57,725 bases of DNA, from positions 1-57,725 of the forward strand of contig DLRK01000050.1 in assembly GCA_002501065.1 (NCBI GenBank), written 5' to 3'. Under the pieces are notes generated by a model. That model was not told the DNA's origin, did not search any database, and was given only the letters and a program-made list of their open reading frames with translations. Both the position numbers and the translations under genes were made by a program. Numbering within the stretch: the stretch's first letter is position 1; every line of letters begins with the position of its first letter. Of the stretch, positions 23,565 to 33,631 are shown one piece after another. This stretch comes from Akkermansiaceae bacterium UBA7890. Its GTDB lineage: Bacteria > Verrucomicrobiota > Verrucomicrobiia > Verrucomicrobiales > Akkermansiaceae.

Positions 23565-25675
23565 TGAATCGTCCCTGGATCATATGGAGTGTCCTGGGAG
23601 CCTGCGCTCTCCTCATCGTCGGAGCGATGGCATGGTCGACCAATAAGGCGATCCAGCTGGAGCGGAAACAGGCCCTTGCTGAATCAGGGATCGAACTGGA
23701 GGAGCGGATCCGCATGAGCCTGTCGCGGATGGATGCGGCCGCCTCAGGATTCCTCATTCTCGAAAACCAGCGACCGCTTCATCATTACGAGGCCTTCTTT
23801 GAGCCTGAGGACGTGCTTACGAATCAGTTCCAGGTGGTGGGCAAGGGGTTCGTTTTTCAGCCCTCCCCGCTCCTGCCTGAGTTGCCGGAGTTCGTGCGTC
23901 TGCATTTTGAGATCGATGCCGTTACGGGGGAGGTGACTTCGCCGCAGGTGCCAGTTGGCAATGAGTGGGATTATGCGGAACAGAATGGGGTCCAGCGGGA
24001 CTATCTGGATGACAATAAAAGGGAACTGAGTACCCTGCAGGATCTGCTGGCGCAACCGAGCAAGTCGAGCCTCGCCAACGGAGGAACGAAACTCGACCTG
24101 CTCTGCCGGGTGTGCGCCCGGGTCGATGAGGCCATGGTGAGCCGGAACTGGGCGTGGAATATCCCGGATTCTTTCACGGTGCGGCAGAAAGAGCAGGAGG
24201 TGGCGCAGGCGCGGGCCAACAATGAGGTGAGCAGGAGTCAGCAGGACCCGAAGGATCTCGCCCTGATTGAGAAGAAGAAGCGCGCGGAACTCTATCAGGA
24301 TACCTCTCAGCGAGCGGTGCCCAAACCGCAGGCCCTGCAGAACTTCCTGCCCCAGTCTGAGCAGGCTCGCTCGACCTCTCTACGGGGCGGCGAACTTGAA
24401 CAGGATGCGGAGCAATCGGAATCCGGGGGGGTGACCGACCCGAAGCAGGAGGAACGTCGGAAGGTTGTCCGAAGAACAGGGCCGATCGCGGCAGGGCAGA
24501 GGGAGAGGGCAGCGGTCGAAGGGGAATCAGATCAAGTCGGGGACGTGAGCAGACTGGTGGAGTTGCCCTCGGAGACAACCCCTTTCCATCCAATCTGGCT
24601 GGGGGAGGATCTCTTCATCGTGCGGGAGGTTGCGGTGGCAGGGTCGTTGCGCCACCAGGGAGTCTGGCTCAAGGCGGAGGTTCTGGCAGATCACCTCCTC
24701 GGAGTGATCGAGCACCTGCTGCCGGAGGCTGGTCTTGAGCCCCTCCTCGAAATTTCGGCATCATCACCTGCGGGGGTGTTTGATCCGAGGCTGGACGAAT
24801 TGTCCAATGATCCCCTTTCCCTGGTGACCCTGCCCTGGCGGCTGCAGGCCGGTGAGGATCCTGTGATGGCCGGGATCGGGTGGTCGGCCCTGCGGATTTC
24901 GCTGATGGCCGGCTGGGTGACTCTGCTGTTGGCGCTTCTCGCTTCGGCGGCCCTGATGGGAGGAGTGGTGAAGCTGAGTGAACGGAGAGCAGCCTTCGTG
25001 TCTTCAGTCACCCATGAATTGCGCACGCCGTTGACCACCTTCCATCTCTATTCCGACATGCTGGCGGAGGGCATGGTCAAGGAGGAGAGCAGGCAGAAGG
25101 AGTATCTTACGACCATGCGTCGGGAGGCAGAACGCCTGAATCACCTCGTTGAAAACGTGCTTTCCTATTCCAGGGTGGAACGTGGCAGCGCACGGGCTGA
25201 GCACCAGAAGATCACCCTGCAGGGACTGGTTGACCGGATGCTTCCGCGTTTGAAGGAGCGGGTCCGCAAGGATGGAGCTGAATTGGAAGTGATCCTGACC
25301 CAGGTGGAGGAGGCGCAGGTTGATACCGACCTGACCGCGGTGGAGCAGATTGTCTTCAACCTGGTCGACAACGCCTGCAAATACGGGTTGCCGGAAGAGG
25401 GAGCACGAGTGATCCGCCTGCGGGCTTCGAACGGCGGGAGGTTGGCCCGGATCGAAATCTGTGACGGGGGGAGCGGGATTGCCCGTTCTGATGTGAAGAA
25501 GCTTTTCCGGCCCTTCCATAAGTCGGCCCGGGATGCGGCCCACTCCAAGCCCGGGGTTGGACTGGGACTGGCCCTTTGCAAACGTCTGGCGCGTGAAATT
25601 GGAGGAGATCTCACCTTGGATGACAGGGAGGCGGAGGGAGCCTGCTTTGTCCTGGAATTGCCAGCGGTGGGGTGA
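23564..25675 (+). CDS. Membrane sensor histidine kinase with large extracytoplasmic region
   Basis: 703 residues from ATG 23564. One transmembrane helix near residues 5-25 and a second at about 444-469 enclose a region of roughly 420 residues, which is the putative sensor. Its middle part (about 205-330) is charged, glutamine-rich low complexity, an unusual insert. The cytoplasmic part has HisKA (SSVTHELRTPLTTFHLYSDM, phospho-His about 484) and HATPase_c (NLVDNACKYG, CDGGSGIARSD, GVGLGLALCKRLA). No HAMP domain is evident between TM2 and HisKA. It pairs with the OmpR-type regulator upstream. The signal is unknown and the sensor part was not recognised. Confidence 0.9.
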   Translation: MNRPWIIWSVLGACALLIVGAMAWSTNKAIQLERKQALAESGIELEERIRMSLSRMDAAASGFLILENQRPLHHYEAFFEPEDVLTNQFQVVGKGFVFQPSPLLPELPEFVRLHFEIDAVTGEVTSPQVPVGNEWDYAEQNGVQRDYLDDNKRELSTLQDLLAQPSKSSLANGGTKLDLLCRVCARVDEAMVSRNWAWNIPDSFTVRQKEQEVAQARANNEVSRSQQDPKDLALIEKKKRAELYQDTSQRAVPKPQALQNFLPQSEQARSTSLRGGELEQDAEQSESGGVTDPKQEERRKVVRRTGPIAAGQRERAAVEGESDQVGDVSRLVELPSETTPFHPIWLGEDLFIVREVAVAGSLRHQGVWLKAEVLADHLLGVIEHLLPEAGLEPLLEISASSPAGVFDPRLDELSNDPLSLVTLPWRLQAGEDPVMAGIGWSALRISLMAGWVTLLLALLASAALMGGVVKLSERRAAFVSSVTHELRTPLTTFHLYSDMLAEGMVKEESRQKEYLTTMRREAERLNHLVENVLSYSRVERGSARAEHQKITLQGLVDRMLPRLKERVRKDGAELEVILTQVEEAQVDTDLTAVEQIVFNLVDNACKYGLPEEGARVIRLRASNGGRLARIEICDGGSGIARSDVKKLFRPFHKSARDAAHSKPGVGLGLALCKRLAREIGGDLTLDDREAEGACFVLELPAVG

Positions 25676-25708
25676 ATCTGGTCCCCTGATATCTCTTTTG
25701 CCTCCTTG

Positions 25709-25742
25709 AAGGGTGGGAACCGGGCCGATTCCAGACCCTTTT
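25709..25742 (+). terminator. Probable rho-independent terminator of the two-component operon
   Basis: AAGGGT (25709-25714) pairs with ACCCTT (25735-25740), with an inner GGAA/TTCC helix separated by a small internal loop. TT follows, making a run of four Ts across the end of the stem. It starts 34 bases after the kinase stop and precedes dinB. Confidence 0.45.
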
Positions 25743-25810
25743 CCCGACAGAGAGGCGCAGAGAGGCTGATAGCATTGAGCTTGGGAGGCTTTGCGCTATT
25801 TTGATGCTTG

Positions 25811-26878
25811 ATGCGGAAGATCCTGCACATCGACATGGACTGCTTCTACGCGGCCATCGAGGTGCGGGATGATCCCTCCCTGAAGGGAAAACCGGTGGCG
25901 GTGGGCGGATTGCGGCGAGGGGTGCTCACCACCGCCAACTACGAGGCCCGCAGGTTCGGGTGTCGCTCGGCCATGCCCACCTACAAGGCCCTGCAACTCT
26001 GCCCGGAACTGATTGTCCGTCCCACTCGCTTTGATGTTTATGCCGCCGAGTCAAAAAAGGTGAGGGAGATTTTCCACCGGTTCACGGAACTGGTGGAACC
26101 GCTCTCTCTGGATGAGGCCTATCTGGATGTCACGCACCACAGGGAAGAGGGGGTCCTGGTGGCTTCGCGAATTCGATCACAGATTGAAGTGGAGACCGGC
26201 CTCAGCGCCTCTGCCGGGATCGCGCCCAACAAGCTCTTGGCCAAGATCGCGAGTGACTGGAACAAGCCGGACGGGCAGTTTGAGATCAGGCCGGGGGAGA
26301 TTGAGGAGTTTCTGGAACACCTTCCAGTGAAGAGGCTGTATGGAGTGGGTCGCAAGATGGAGGATAAGCTGGCTGCGATCGAGGTTGTTACCTGCGGGGA
26401 TCTGCAGCGCATCAGCAAGCTGGAACTGGCCGAGCGATTCGGGAACTGGGGGATGGAACTCTATGAACTTTGTCGGGGCAGAGACGAGCGCGCGGTCAAA
26501 CCCAACCGCATTCGCAAGTCCGTGAGCAACGAGACCACGTTGCGGGAGGATATCGGGGAGTTTCCACCCCTGGTCGGAATCATGGAGGAGTTGCGTGCCC
26601 GGGTCGCGGCCACGGTCTCCTCAGAGCACCCGAACCGGGTGATCAAGTCACTGGTGGTGAAGCTGAAGTTCTCTGATTTCACCACGACCACAGCCGAGCG
26701 CGCGCCCGACCTGGTTGAGACGGGACGGGGAATTGATCAGGTCATGGATGCCGAGAGATACCGGGAATTGCTGGCTGAGGCCTGGGGCCGGGGCAATGGC
26801 CGGGCCGTGCGATTGATAGGGGTGGGAGTTCGTTTCGCGGATCTGGAGAGCAAGGCGCAGATGCAACTGAACCTTTGA
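25811..26878 (+). CDS. dinB: DNA polymerase IV (Y-family translesion polymerase)
   Basis: 355 residues from ATG 25811. Y-family signatures: ILHIDMDCFYAAIEVRDDPSLKGKPVAVGG at the N-terminus with the first catalytic Asp, the second acidic motif in PLSLDEAYLDVT, ASAGIAPNKLLAKIASDWNKPDGQF, and the little-finger domain after about residue 230. It copies damaged templates with low fidelity. No LexA-like box was recognised in the 135 bases upstream. The C-terminus ends in LQLNL without an obvious QLxLF clamp-binding motif, although QMQLNL is a degenerate possibility. Confidence 0.92.
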   Translation: MRKILHIDMDCFYAAIEVRDDPSLKGKPVAVGGLRRGVLTTANYEARRFGCRSAMPTYKALQLCPELIVRPTRFDVYAAESKKVREIFHRFTELVEPLSLDEAYLDVTHHREEGVLVASRIRSQIEVETGLSASAGIAPNKLLAKIASDWNKPDGQFEIRPGEIEEFLEHLPVKRLYGVGRKMEDKLAAIEVVTCGDLQRISKLELAERFGNWGMELYELCRGRDERAVKPNRIRKSVSNETTLREDIGEFPPLVGIMEELRARVAATVSSEHPNRVIKSLVVKLKFSDFTTTTAERAPDLVETGRGIDQVMDAERYRELLAEAWGRGNGRAVRLIGVGVRFADLESKAQMQLNL

Positions 26879-26914
26879 CCGCGGCGTCTTGACCAATGGG
26901 ATGGCTCTGATCTC

Positions 26915-27256
26915 ATGGGGCGAGTGGAGTTTACCGATATCGATCGTGACGACCTGCGGAATCTGATGGAGGAAATCGGGAAGGCCCATATGCCCTTCGG
27001 GAAGTATGGTCCGGATGAGTATCCGCCCCGGGGAGTGCCCATCATCGATCTTCCTCCTGAGTATCTGGCCTGGTTTGCGGAGCGCGGATTCCCCAAGGGT
27101 CGACTCGGCGAGCTTCTTGCGACTGTGTTTGAGATCAAACAGAGTGGAGCCGATACAATCTTTCAGCCCCTGAGAACGCGTAATGGGGGGCGGTTCCGGT
27201 TAACCAGAAAGCGAGGGCGGGTGATCGATTTTGAGGAGAGAGAAGACGAGAGGTAA
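26915..27256 (+). CDS. DUF3820 family protein
   Basis: 113 residues. The core MPFGKYGPDEYPPRGVPIIDLPPEYLAWFAERGFPKGRLGELL matches the small DUF3820 family, which is sometimes annotated as a putative quorum-sensing-regulated virulence factor. The C-terminus is basic (RFRLTRKRGR). The gene starts 36 bases after dinB on the same strand and may share its transcript. No firm function is known. Confidence 0.75.
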   Translation: MGRVEFTDIDRDDLRNLMEEIGKAHMPFGKYGPDEYPPRGVPIIDLPPEYLAWFAERGFPKGRLGELLATVFEIKQSGADTIFQPLRTRNGGRFRLTRKRGRVIDFEEREDER

Positions 27257-27385
27257 AGAATTCGTAAGATCGGGATCTGAGCCCTAGTTTTTACTAAGAT
27301 ATTCCGTCCCCGGGGGTCTATTCCGTAAGCCGCCCCTTCAGTCCGAGGGCGCGGAGCGGCGATCCCAGAGAAAACATCTATCTTC

Positions 27386-30300
27386 ATGAAACTCCACTTC
27401 TTCCTCATCACCCTGCTGCTCACCGCAGGGGCACTTGCTGCCGAGAGCCCATCTTCCGCCGGAATCAGCCGGGAAAAAGCGAACAAGCTCAGGAAACAGG
27501 GAGATTGGAAGGATGCCCTGGCAATAGACCGGGAACTGCTGGAGAAGGTTGATGACGGGAAGAGCTGGAAGGATCTTGAGAATGCCCTCCAGGCCCTTGG
27601 CCGCCTGCGGCAGATCAACCTGGCGGATGAGTTGCTGGAAGGAGCTGTCCGAGGGCACCCGGAGAACTGGGCCCTTTTTAGGGAGGCGGCGGAAAGTTAT
27701 CACCACTTGCAGCATTTGGGATTCCTCCTGGACGGGGATTTTCATCGTGGACACCGCCGGGGGGGCGGACGTTATGTGACTTGCAGCGGTCGGGACCGGG
27801 TGCGGGCCATTCAATTGGTGCTGCAGGCCATCGAGAAGGCGGGAGCAGGGGATGGGGGAGTGCTCAGCGAGATGCACTCCGAACTTGCTGTTTATCTTTC
27901 CAGTGGTCGCACTGGATCGCAGAGAGTCTGGGCCCTGGGTGTGCTGACCGTTCTGGATGAGCTTCCTGATTTCGGAAGCGAACAACGCCTTTCGAGCGGA
28001 GGAGGGGCCCCGGTTGATGCCGATGGCAATATGCTGGTGCTCGGAGTTCCTGAATCCTGGGAGGCCGCCCGCAACGATGGTGAGCGGTGGCGGTGGGTGA
28101 TCAGCGAAGCGGTACGTCTGAATCCTGCCAGAAGACCCCGGGTGGAGGACCAATGGGCCCGGTTCCTTGTTCAACATTACGGGGTGACCACCCTGTCCGG
28201 TTTCGGATGGTGGAGCCAACAGGATCCCGATGAAGCGAAAGGAATCCTGCAGGTTCATACCCTGAAGGAGAACGAGACGATTGCGAAACTGGCCAGTGGG
28301 GTACGACGCTTCGAGCTTCCGGAGGATTACCAGTTCATTCCACTTCTGCGCCGGCTTTCGACGGGGAAGATGTCCAACGACTCGCTTGGCGATCTTCTGG
28401 TGCAGATTCTTTTGAATAGGCGGCAGTATGTGAGTGCGGGCACGGAATTGAAGAGGCTGATTGAAACCCACGGCCGGGGGGATAACGACCACCGGAAGAA
28501 ATTGCTTGAGCAGATCGAGAGCGACTGGGGGCGTTTTGTTTCCGCTCCGATGGAGCAGGCGGGGAAAAGGCCGAAGGTTGATTTCATTTATCGCAACGCC
28601 AGGGAGGTCAGCCTTTCCCTGCACGAACTTCGGATCGATCTGGTGATTGAAGATCTTTACAAGCACCTGGAGAGCAACCCCCGCCAGATCGATCACCCTA
28701 CGGTGAATGTGGCGCAGATCGGCAATCGTCTGGTGAATGGAAACCAGAAGAAATATCTGGGAGAGAAGGTGAAGGACTGGAAGGTCGCACTGGAGCCGCG
28801 GAAGAATCACTGGGACACGCGGTCCGAACTCGAAATGCCGGTGAGCAGGGCGGGAGCCTACCTCCTGAAGGCCACGGCCGGAAAGGGCAATGCCTCCTGG
28901 ATCGTGGTATGGCTCAGTGATACCGCGCTCGTTTCCCAGCAACTCAAGGAGGGTAAGTTGTTCTACCTCTCGGAAAGCAAGGCCGGCGCGCCGCTGAGCG
29001 GGGAACTGGAACTCTTCGGATATCGCGTGGAGCCCCGCAAGGGGATAGGCAAAGCCTTAAAAAAATTCGACGTCCTGACCAAGAGGTTGAAGAAAAAGGT
29101 CGGAGTCGACGGGTCGATCATCCTGGGCAGGGATGTCCTTGACCAGAATTACCACTGGATGGTCGTGGGACGCAGTGCGGAGGGAGGACGGGCGCTGATG
29201 GGGTTCCAGTACTACCGGTGGCATGACTTCCACTGGAACAAGCTCAACCACTCAAAAACCTACGGAATTACCGATCGGCCTGTCTATCGCCCGGAGCAGA
29301 AGGTGCATCTGAAATTCTGGAGCCGGACTGCCAGATATGATCTGGATGACGTCTCTCTCTTTGCAAATCGGGAGTGCTCGATTGAGATTCATCACCAGAA
29401 CACGGGCAAGGTGCAGGAGTTCAAGAAGCTTCGCACCGACGAGTTTGGCGGAGTGGAGGTGGAGTGGACCCTTCCCCCGGATGCACGGCTGGGGAACTAT
29501 TATGTGCGTATCGCGGGAAAGGTGCCGGGCGGATCCGTCCAGTTCCGGGTTGAGGAATACAAGAAACCGGAATTCGAAGTGATCGTCGAGGCACCCGATA
29601 AGCCGATCAGACTCGGCGAGATGATCGAGGCCAAGGTGCTGGCAAGGTATTATCATGGGGCTCCGGTGACCGAGGGGAAGGTGAAGGTAAAGGTGCAGCG
29701 TTTCAGTCACAGTCAGTCCTGGTTTCCGCGGGGGCGCTGGGACTGGCTTTACGGAGAGGGTTACTGGTGGTTCGGCCAGGATTATCACTGGTATCCGGGC
29801 TGGGACGACTGGGGGTGTGTCGCCCCGGTGCCGCCATGGTGGCGGGGGGAGCGCTGGACGCCTCCTGAACTGGTGATGGATCGCGAATTTGAGATCGGGG
29901 CAGATGGAACGGTGACGGTGTCGATCGACACCTCGGTAGCCAAACTCGTGCATGGGGACATGGATCATCGTTATGCCATCTCGGCGGAGGTGGTGGATTC
30001 CTCCCGGCGGACGATTTACGGTTCCGGCAGTGTTCTGGCCGCCCGCAGGCCCTACACCGCCACGGTGTGGATGGATCGTGGCTACGCCCGTCCCGGGGAC
30101 ACCCTGAATGCCTCCTTCTCTGCACGTACTCTCGATGGAAGAGCGGTGCAGGTGACGGGAACTGCCGACCTCTTCCGGGTTCGATTGGATGCCAACGACA
30201 AGGTACAGGAGGAGAAGATCCGGTCCTTCAAGCTGGAGGAACGGGAGAAGGGCTCGGGGGAGGTTCGTTTCAAGGGGCCGGAGCCGGGCCAATATCGGTT

Positions 30301-33300
30301 CTCGGTTCGCCTGACTGATGAAAAGGGAAACAAGGAGGAGGGTGCCACCGTCTTCATCATTCGCAAGGTGGAGGATGATGGCAGCAAGAGCCGGTTTAAC
30401 CCGCTTGAGCTGGTTCTGGACAAGAAGGATTACAAGCCGGGGGAAGAGGCCCGGCTCCTGATCAACACGAAGCAGAAGAACAGCACGGTGCTGCTGTTTG
30501 TTCGTGGCACCGGAAATTCAGCCGACGAAGTGCGGCGGATCCGGATCAAGGGCAAATCGAAGGAGGTGGCAGTGAAGCTTACCCGTGAGGACATGCCGAA
30601 CATCTTTGTGCATGCGGTTGCTCTTGCCAATGGAGTGGTGTTGACCGAAACGAGGCAGATCGTCCTGCCCCCGGCGAAGCGTCTCCTTACCGTTGAAGTT
30701 CTGCCCGGCAAGGAGAAGTTCAAACCGCGCGAGAAGGGGACTCTGAAACTGCGCCTGAAGGACGAGAACGGCGAGCCATACCGGGGCACCACGGTGGTCA
30801 CGGTATATGACAAGAGCCTGGAAGCTATCTCGGGAGGATCCAATGTGGGGAACATCAGGGATTTTTTCTGGAACTGGAAGCGCTCCTTTCACGGTCGCGG
30901 CCCCCTGCACTCGCAGCATTTACAGGGCCGCCATCTCAGCAAGGTCAAGGCAGTCACGATGCAGGTTCTCGGGCGTTTTGGGCGGTTGGTGGCAGATCAG
31001 ATGGACCCGTTTGGGGCCCCGGGGGGTGCTCTTAAGATGAGGAACTCCGCGAGATTTTCCTCAGACGACAGTGTGGCGGAAAGTCCGAATGTGGCCCAGG
31101 CAGAACCTTTTGCGGCGGTCGACAATCTGGGGGCGCCTCCTGCACTGGTGGAGGGCCTGGACAATCGTAGCCGGCGAGATGGCGCTGGAGGTGAAGGTGA
31201 TGGCCCGCAGGTGATAGTGCGTTCGGAGTTTGCCGACCTGGTGAAGTGGGCGGGAGCGGTAACGACCAATGAGCGGGGAGAGGCCGAAATCGAAGTGGAT
31301 TATCCTGACAACCTGACAACCTGGAAGGTGAAGATCTGGGCGCTTGGGCATGGGACCCGGGTCGGGGAGGGGTCAGCGGAGGTGATCACGAGCAAGGATC
31401 TTATCGTCCGGTTGCAGGCACCCCGCTTCTTCGTGGAAAGCGACGAAGTGGTGCTCAGTGCGGTGGTGCATAATTATCATGAGGAGGCCAAGGAGGTTGA
31501 CGTGGTGCTCGAGCTCGATGGGGGGACCCTGCAGGCTTCGGGCCCACAGTCGTCACGGGTTGTCATCCCGGCAGGGGGAGAGAAGCGGGTGGACTGGAGA
31601 ACGATAGCGAAGAGGGAAGGGGAGGTGACGGTGCGGATGAAGGCGATTGCGAGCGATGACTCGGATGCGATGGAAATGAGTTTTCCCGTCTACGTGCATG
31701 GAATGCACCGCACCGAGTCATGGAGCAGGGCCCTTCGGCCGGAGGAGGATTCAGTGGCGATTGATTTTGAGGTGCCTGCGGAGCGTCAGCCTGACCAGAC
31801 CCGACTGGAAATCCGCTATTCGCCCACAGTGGCAGGCGCCATGGTCGACGCCCTGCCCTATCTGGCGAATTATCCTTATGGTTGCACCGAACAGACACTC
31901 AACCGTTTTGTGCCGGCGGTCATTACCCAGCGGCTGTTGCAGGAGATGAAGATCGATCTCAATGAGGTGAAGAACAAGCGGGTGAACCTGAATCCCCAGG
32001 AGATCGGTGATGCCGGGGAGCGGGCAGCGCAGTGGAAGCAGTGGGAGGAGAATCCGGTCTGGGACAGGGACGAGGTGGATCGAATGGTGCGCAAGGGGGT
32101 GAAGCGGTTGAGGGAAATGCAGAATGCCGATGGTGGCTGGGGCTGGTTCAGCGCCTACGGCGAACGGTCCTATCCGCACACCACTGCCGTGGTGGTGCAC
32201 GGGCTTGTGATGGCGAAGGCGAATGGGGCCAGGATTCCGGATGACATGCTGCAGGGCGGAGTGGGCTGGCTCAAGAAGCACGAGTCCGGTCAGGCGGAAA
32301 TGATCCGGATGTGGAAGAAGCGCAAGAAGCGGACCAAACAGCGGGCCGATGCGATAGATGCCCTGGTGCGCCGGGTTCTGGGTGAGTCGACAGTGAATCA
32401 CGAAGAGATGCTGGGATTTCTCTTCAGGGACAAGGTTGAGCTGCCGGTCTATGGCAAGTGCCTCCTCGGACTGGAACTGCACCGGACCGGGGATGCGGCC
32501 AAGCGGGATGCCGTGATCCGCAACATTGAGCAGTTCCTGAAGGTGGATGAGGAGAACCAGACAGCCTGGCTGGAGCTCGGAAACGGGGGCTACTGGTGGC
32601 ACTGGTACGGCAGCGAGTTTGAAGCGCAGGCCTGGTATCTCAAGTTGCTGGCCGCGGCGAAGCCCCGGAGTCCGCAGGCAAGCGGCCTGGTCAAGTATCT
32701 CGTCAACAACCGCAAGCACGCCACCTACTGGAAGTCAACGCGCGACACGGCCTACTGCATCGAGAGTATCGCGGATTACCTGCGGGCCAGCAAGGAGGGC
32801 AGCCCCGACATGGAGGTGGAAGTCGTCCTCGATGGAAAAGTGCTCAAGACAGTGAAGATCTCGAAGGAAAACCTCTTCAGTTATGACGGGGTGGCCGTGG
32901 TGGCGGGAGATGCCGTGGGCACGGGCAGGCACAAGGTGGAACTCCGCCGCAAGGGCGAGGGGCCTCTTTATGCTAATGTTTACCTGACGGTCTTCAGCAA
33001 GGAGAAGTTCCTCCGCAAGGCCGGGCTCGAGGTGAAGGTGGACCGCACCCTCTATAAGCTCGTGCCCGTCAAGGCTGTTGAAGACGTGGCAGGTTCGAGG
33101 GGGCAGGCTCTCAGGCAGCGCCGGGAAAAGTATGAGCGGAAGAAACTGGAGGTGGGCGATACCGTCCGGAGCGGCGATCTCATCGAGGTTGAGTTGTCAG
33201 TGGAGAGCAAGAATGACTACAGTTATCTTGTCTTTGAGGATTGGAAGGCTGCGGGACTTGAGGCGGTAGAGTTGCGCAGCGGCAATAGTTATGGAGGGGG

Positions 33301-33505
33301 ATTGAGCTCTTTTGTCGAGTATCGTGACGAGAAGGTCGCCCTCTTCGTGAGAACTCTCCCCAGGGGGCGGCATAATCTCAGCTACCGGTTGCGCGCCGAG
33401 ATCCCCGGCAGGTTCAGCGCCCTGCCGACCCGGGCGGAGGGGATGTATGCTCCGGAGTTGCGGGGAAACTCGGACGAGATGAAGATCGTGGTGCAGGACC
33501 AGTAG
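27386..33505 (+). CDS. Alpha-2-macroglobulin family protein with thioester motif
   Basis: 2039 residues. A signal peptide (MKLHFFLITLLLTAGALAA) without a lipobox Cys suggests a soluble periplasmic or exported protein; many bacterial macroglobulins are lipoproteins. Helical TPR-like sequence at about 30-330 is followed by MG-type beta domains (YGITDRPVYRPEQKVHLKFW marks the MG2-like start), a bait-like region near 1150-1290, the A2M domain (VTTNERGEAEIEVDYPDNLT), and the thioester motif YPYGCTEQT with Cys about 1500. Terpenoid-cyclase-like helices (QNADGGWGWF) and a receptor-like domain follow. Such proteins trap proteases by covalent capture. A Trp-rich patch at about 779-822 is unusual. No pbpC partner lies beside it. 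Confidence 0.92.
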   Translation: MKLHFFLITLLLTAGALAAESPSSAGISREKANKLRKQGDWKDALAIDRELLEKVDDGKSWKDLENALQALGRLRQINLADELLEGAVRGHPENWALFREAAESYHHLQHLGFLLDGDFHRGHRRGGGRYVTCSGRDRVRAIQLVLQAIEKAGAGDGGVLSEMHSELAVYLSSGRTGSQRVWALGVLTVLDELPDFGSEQRLSSGGGAPVDADGNMLVLGVPESWEAARNDGERWRWVISEAVRLNPARRPRVEDQWARFLVQHYGVTTLSGFGWWSQQDPDEAKGILQVHTLKENETIAKLASGVRRFELPEDYQFIPLLRRLSTGKMSNDSLGDLLVQILLNRRQYVSAGTELKRLIETHGRGDNDHRKKLLEQIESDWGRFVSAPMEQAGKRPKVDFIYRNAREVSLSLHELRIDLVIEDLYKHLESNPRQIDHPTVNVAQIGNRLVNGNQKKYLGEKVKDWKVALEPRKNHWDTRSELEMPVSRAGAYLLKATAGKGNASWIVVWLSDTALVSQQLKEGKLFYLSESKAGAPLSGELELFGYRVEPRKGIGKALKKFDVLTKRLKKKVGVDGSIILGRDVLDQNYHWMVVGRSAEGGRALMGFQYYRWHDFHWNKLNHSKTYGITDRPVYRPEQKVHLKFWSRTARYDLDDVSLFANRECSIEIHHQNTGKVQEFKKLRTDEFGGVEVEWTLPPDARLGNYYVRIAGKVPGGSVQFRVEEYKKPEFEVIVEAPDKPIRLGEMIEAKVLARYYHGAPVTEGKVKVKVQRFSHSQSWFPRGRWDWLYGEGYWWFGQDYHWYPGWDDWGCVAPVPPWWRGERWTPPELVMDREFEIGADGTVTVSIDTSVAKLVHGDMDHRYAISAEVVDSSRRTIYGSGSVLAARRPYTATVWMDRGYARPGDTLNASFSARTLDGRAVQVTGTADLFRVRLDANDKVQEEKIRSFKLEEREKGSGEVRFKGPEPGQYRFSVRLTDEKGNKEEGATVFIIRKVEDDGSKSRFNPLELVLDKKDYKPGEEARLLINTKQKNSTVLLFVRGTGNSADEVRRIRIKGKSKEVAVKLTREDMPNIFVHAVALANGVVLTETRQIVLPPAKRLLTVEVLPGKEKFKPREKGTLKLRLKDENGEPYRGTTVVTVYDKSLEAISGGSNVGNIRDFFWNWKRSFHGRGPLHSQHLQGRHLSKVKAVTMQVLGRFGRLVADQMDPFGAPGGALKMRNSARFSSDDSVAESPNVAQAEPFAAVDNLGAPPALVEGLDNRSRRDGAGGEGDGPQVIVRSEFADLVKWAGAVTTNERGEAEIEVDYPDNLTTWKVKIWALGHGTRVGEGSAEVITSKDLIVRLQAPRFFVESDEVVLSAVVHNYHEEAKEVDVVLELDGGTLQASGPQSSRVVIPAGGEKRVDWRTIAKREGEVTVRMKAIASDDSDAMEMSFPVYVHGMHRTESWSRALRPEEDSVAIDFEVPAERQPDQTRLEIRYSPTVAGAMVDALPYLANYPYGCTEQTLNRFVPAVITQRLLQEMKIDLNEVKNKRVNLNPQEIGDAGERAAQWKQWEENPVWDRDEVDRMVRKGVKRLREMQNADGGWGWFSAYGERSYPHTTAVVVHGLVMAKANGARIPDDMLQGGVGWLKKHESGQAEMIRMWKKRKKRTKQRADAIDALVRRVLGESTVNHEEMLGFLFRDKVELPVYGKCLLGLELHRTGDAAKRDAVIRNIEQFLKVDEENQTAWLELGNGGYWWHWYGSEFEAQAWYLKLLAAAKPRSPQASGLVKYLVNNRKHATYWKSTRDTAYCIESIADYLRASKEGSPDMEVEVVLDGKVLKTVKISKENLFSYDGVAVVAGDAVGTGRHKVELRRKGEGPLYANVYLTVFSKEKFLRKAGLEVKVDRTLYKLVPVKAVEDVAGSRGQALRQRREKYERKKLEVGDTVRSGDLIEVELSVESKNDYSYLVFEDWKAAGLEAVELRSGNSYGGGLSSFVEYRDEKVALFVRTLPRGRHNLSYRLRAEIPGRFSALPTRAEGMYAPELRGNSDEMKIVVQDQ

Positions 33506-33592
33506 GCGATCCCGGTCTGTCGGGTTGCTGGGTCCAGATTGCGAAAATGGCAGGGAATCAAAGGATCGGGTCAGAAAAGAAATCCGGCGTTT

Positions 33593-33609
33593 GCGGATCA
33601 TGGATCCGC
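33593..33609. terminator. Hairpin between convergent genes
   Basis: GCGGATC (33593-33599) and GATCCGC (33603-33609) form a perfect seven-base stem with a three-base loop between the ends of the macroglobulin gene and the TPR gene. It is symmetric, so it could serve both directions. There is no T-run. Confidence 0.4.
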
Positions 33610-33631
33610 CTGGCGACAGGCTCGTGAACGA

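Noticed and set aside
25676..25810. LexA box upstream of dinB
   Set aside because: No CTGT-N8-ACAG-like or GAAC-type site could be made out; the only inverted repeat looks like a terminator of the kinase gene.
27338..28942. Minus-strand open frame of 534 codons
   Set aside because: Antisense to the macroglobulin N-terminus; no recognisable domain.
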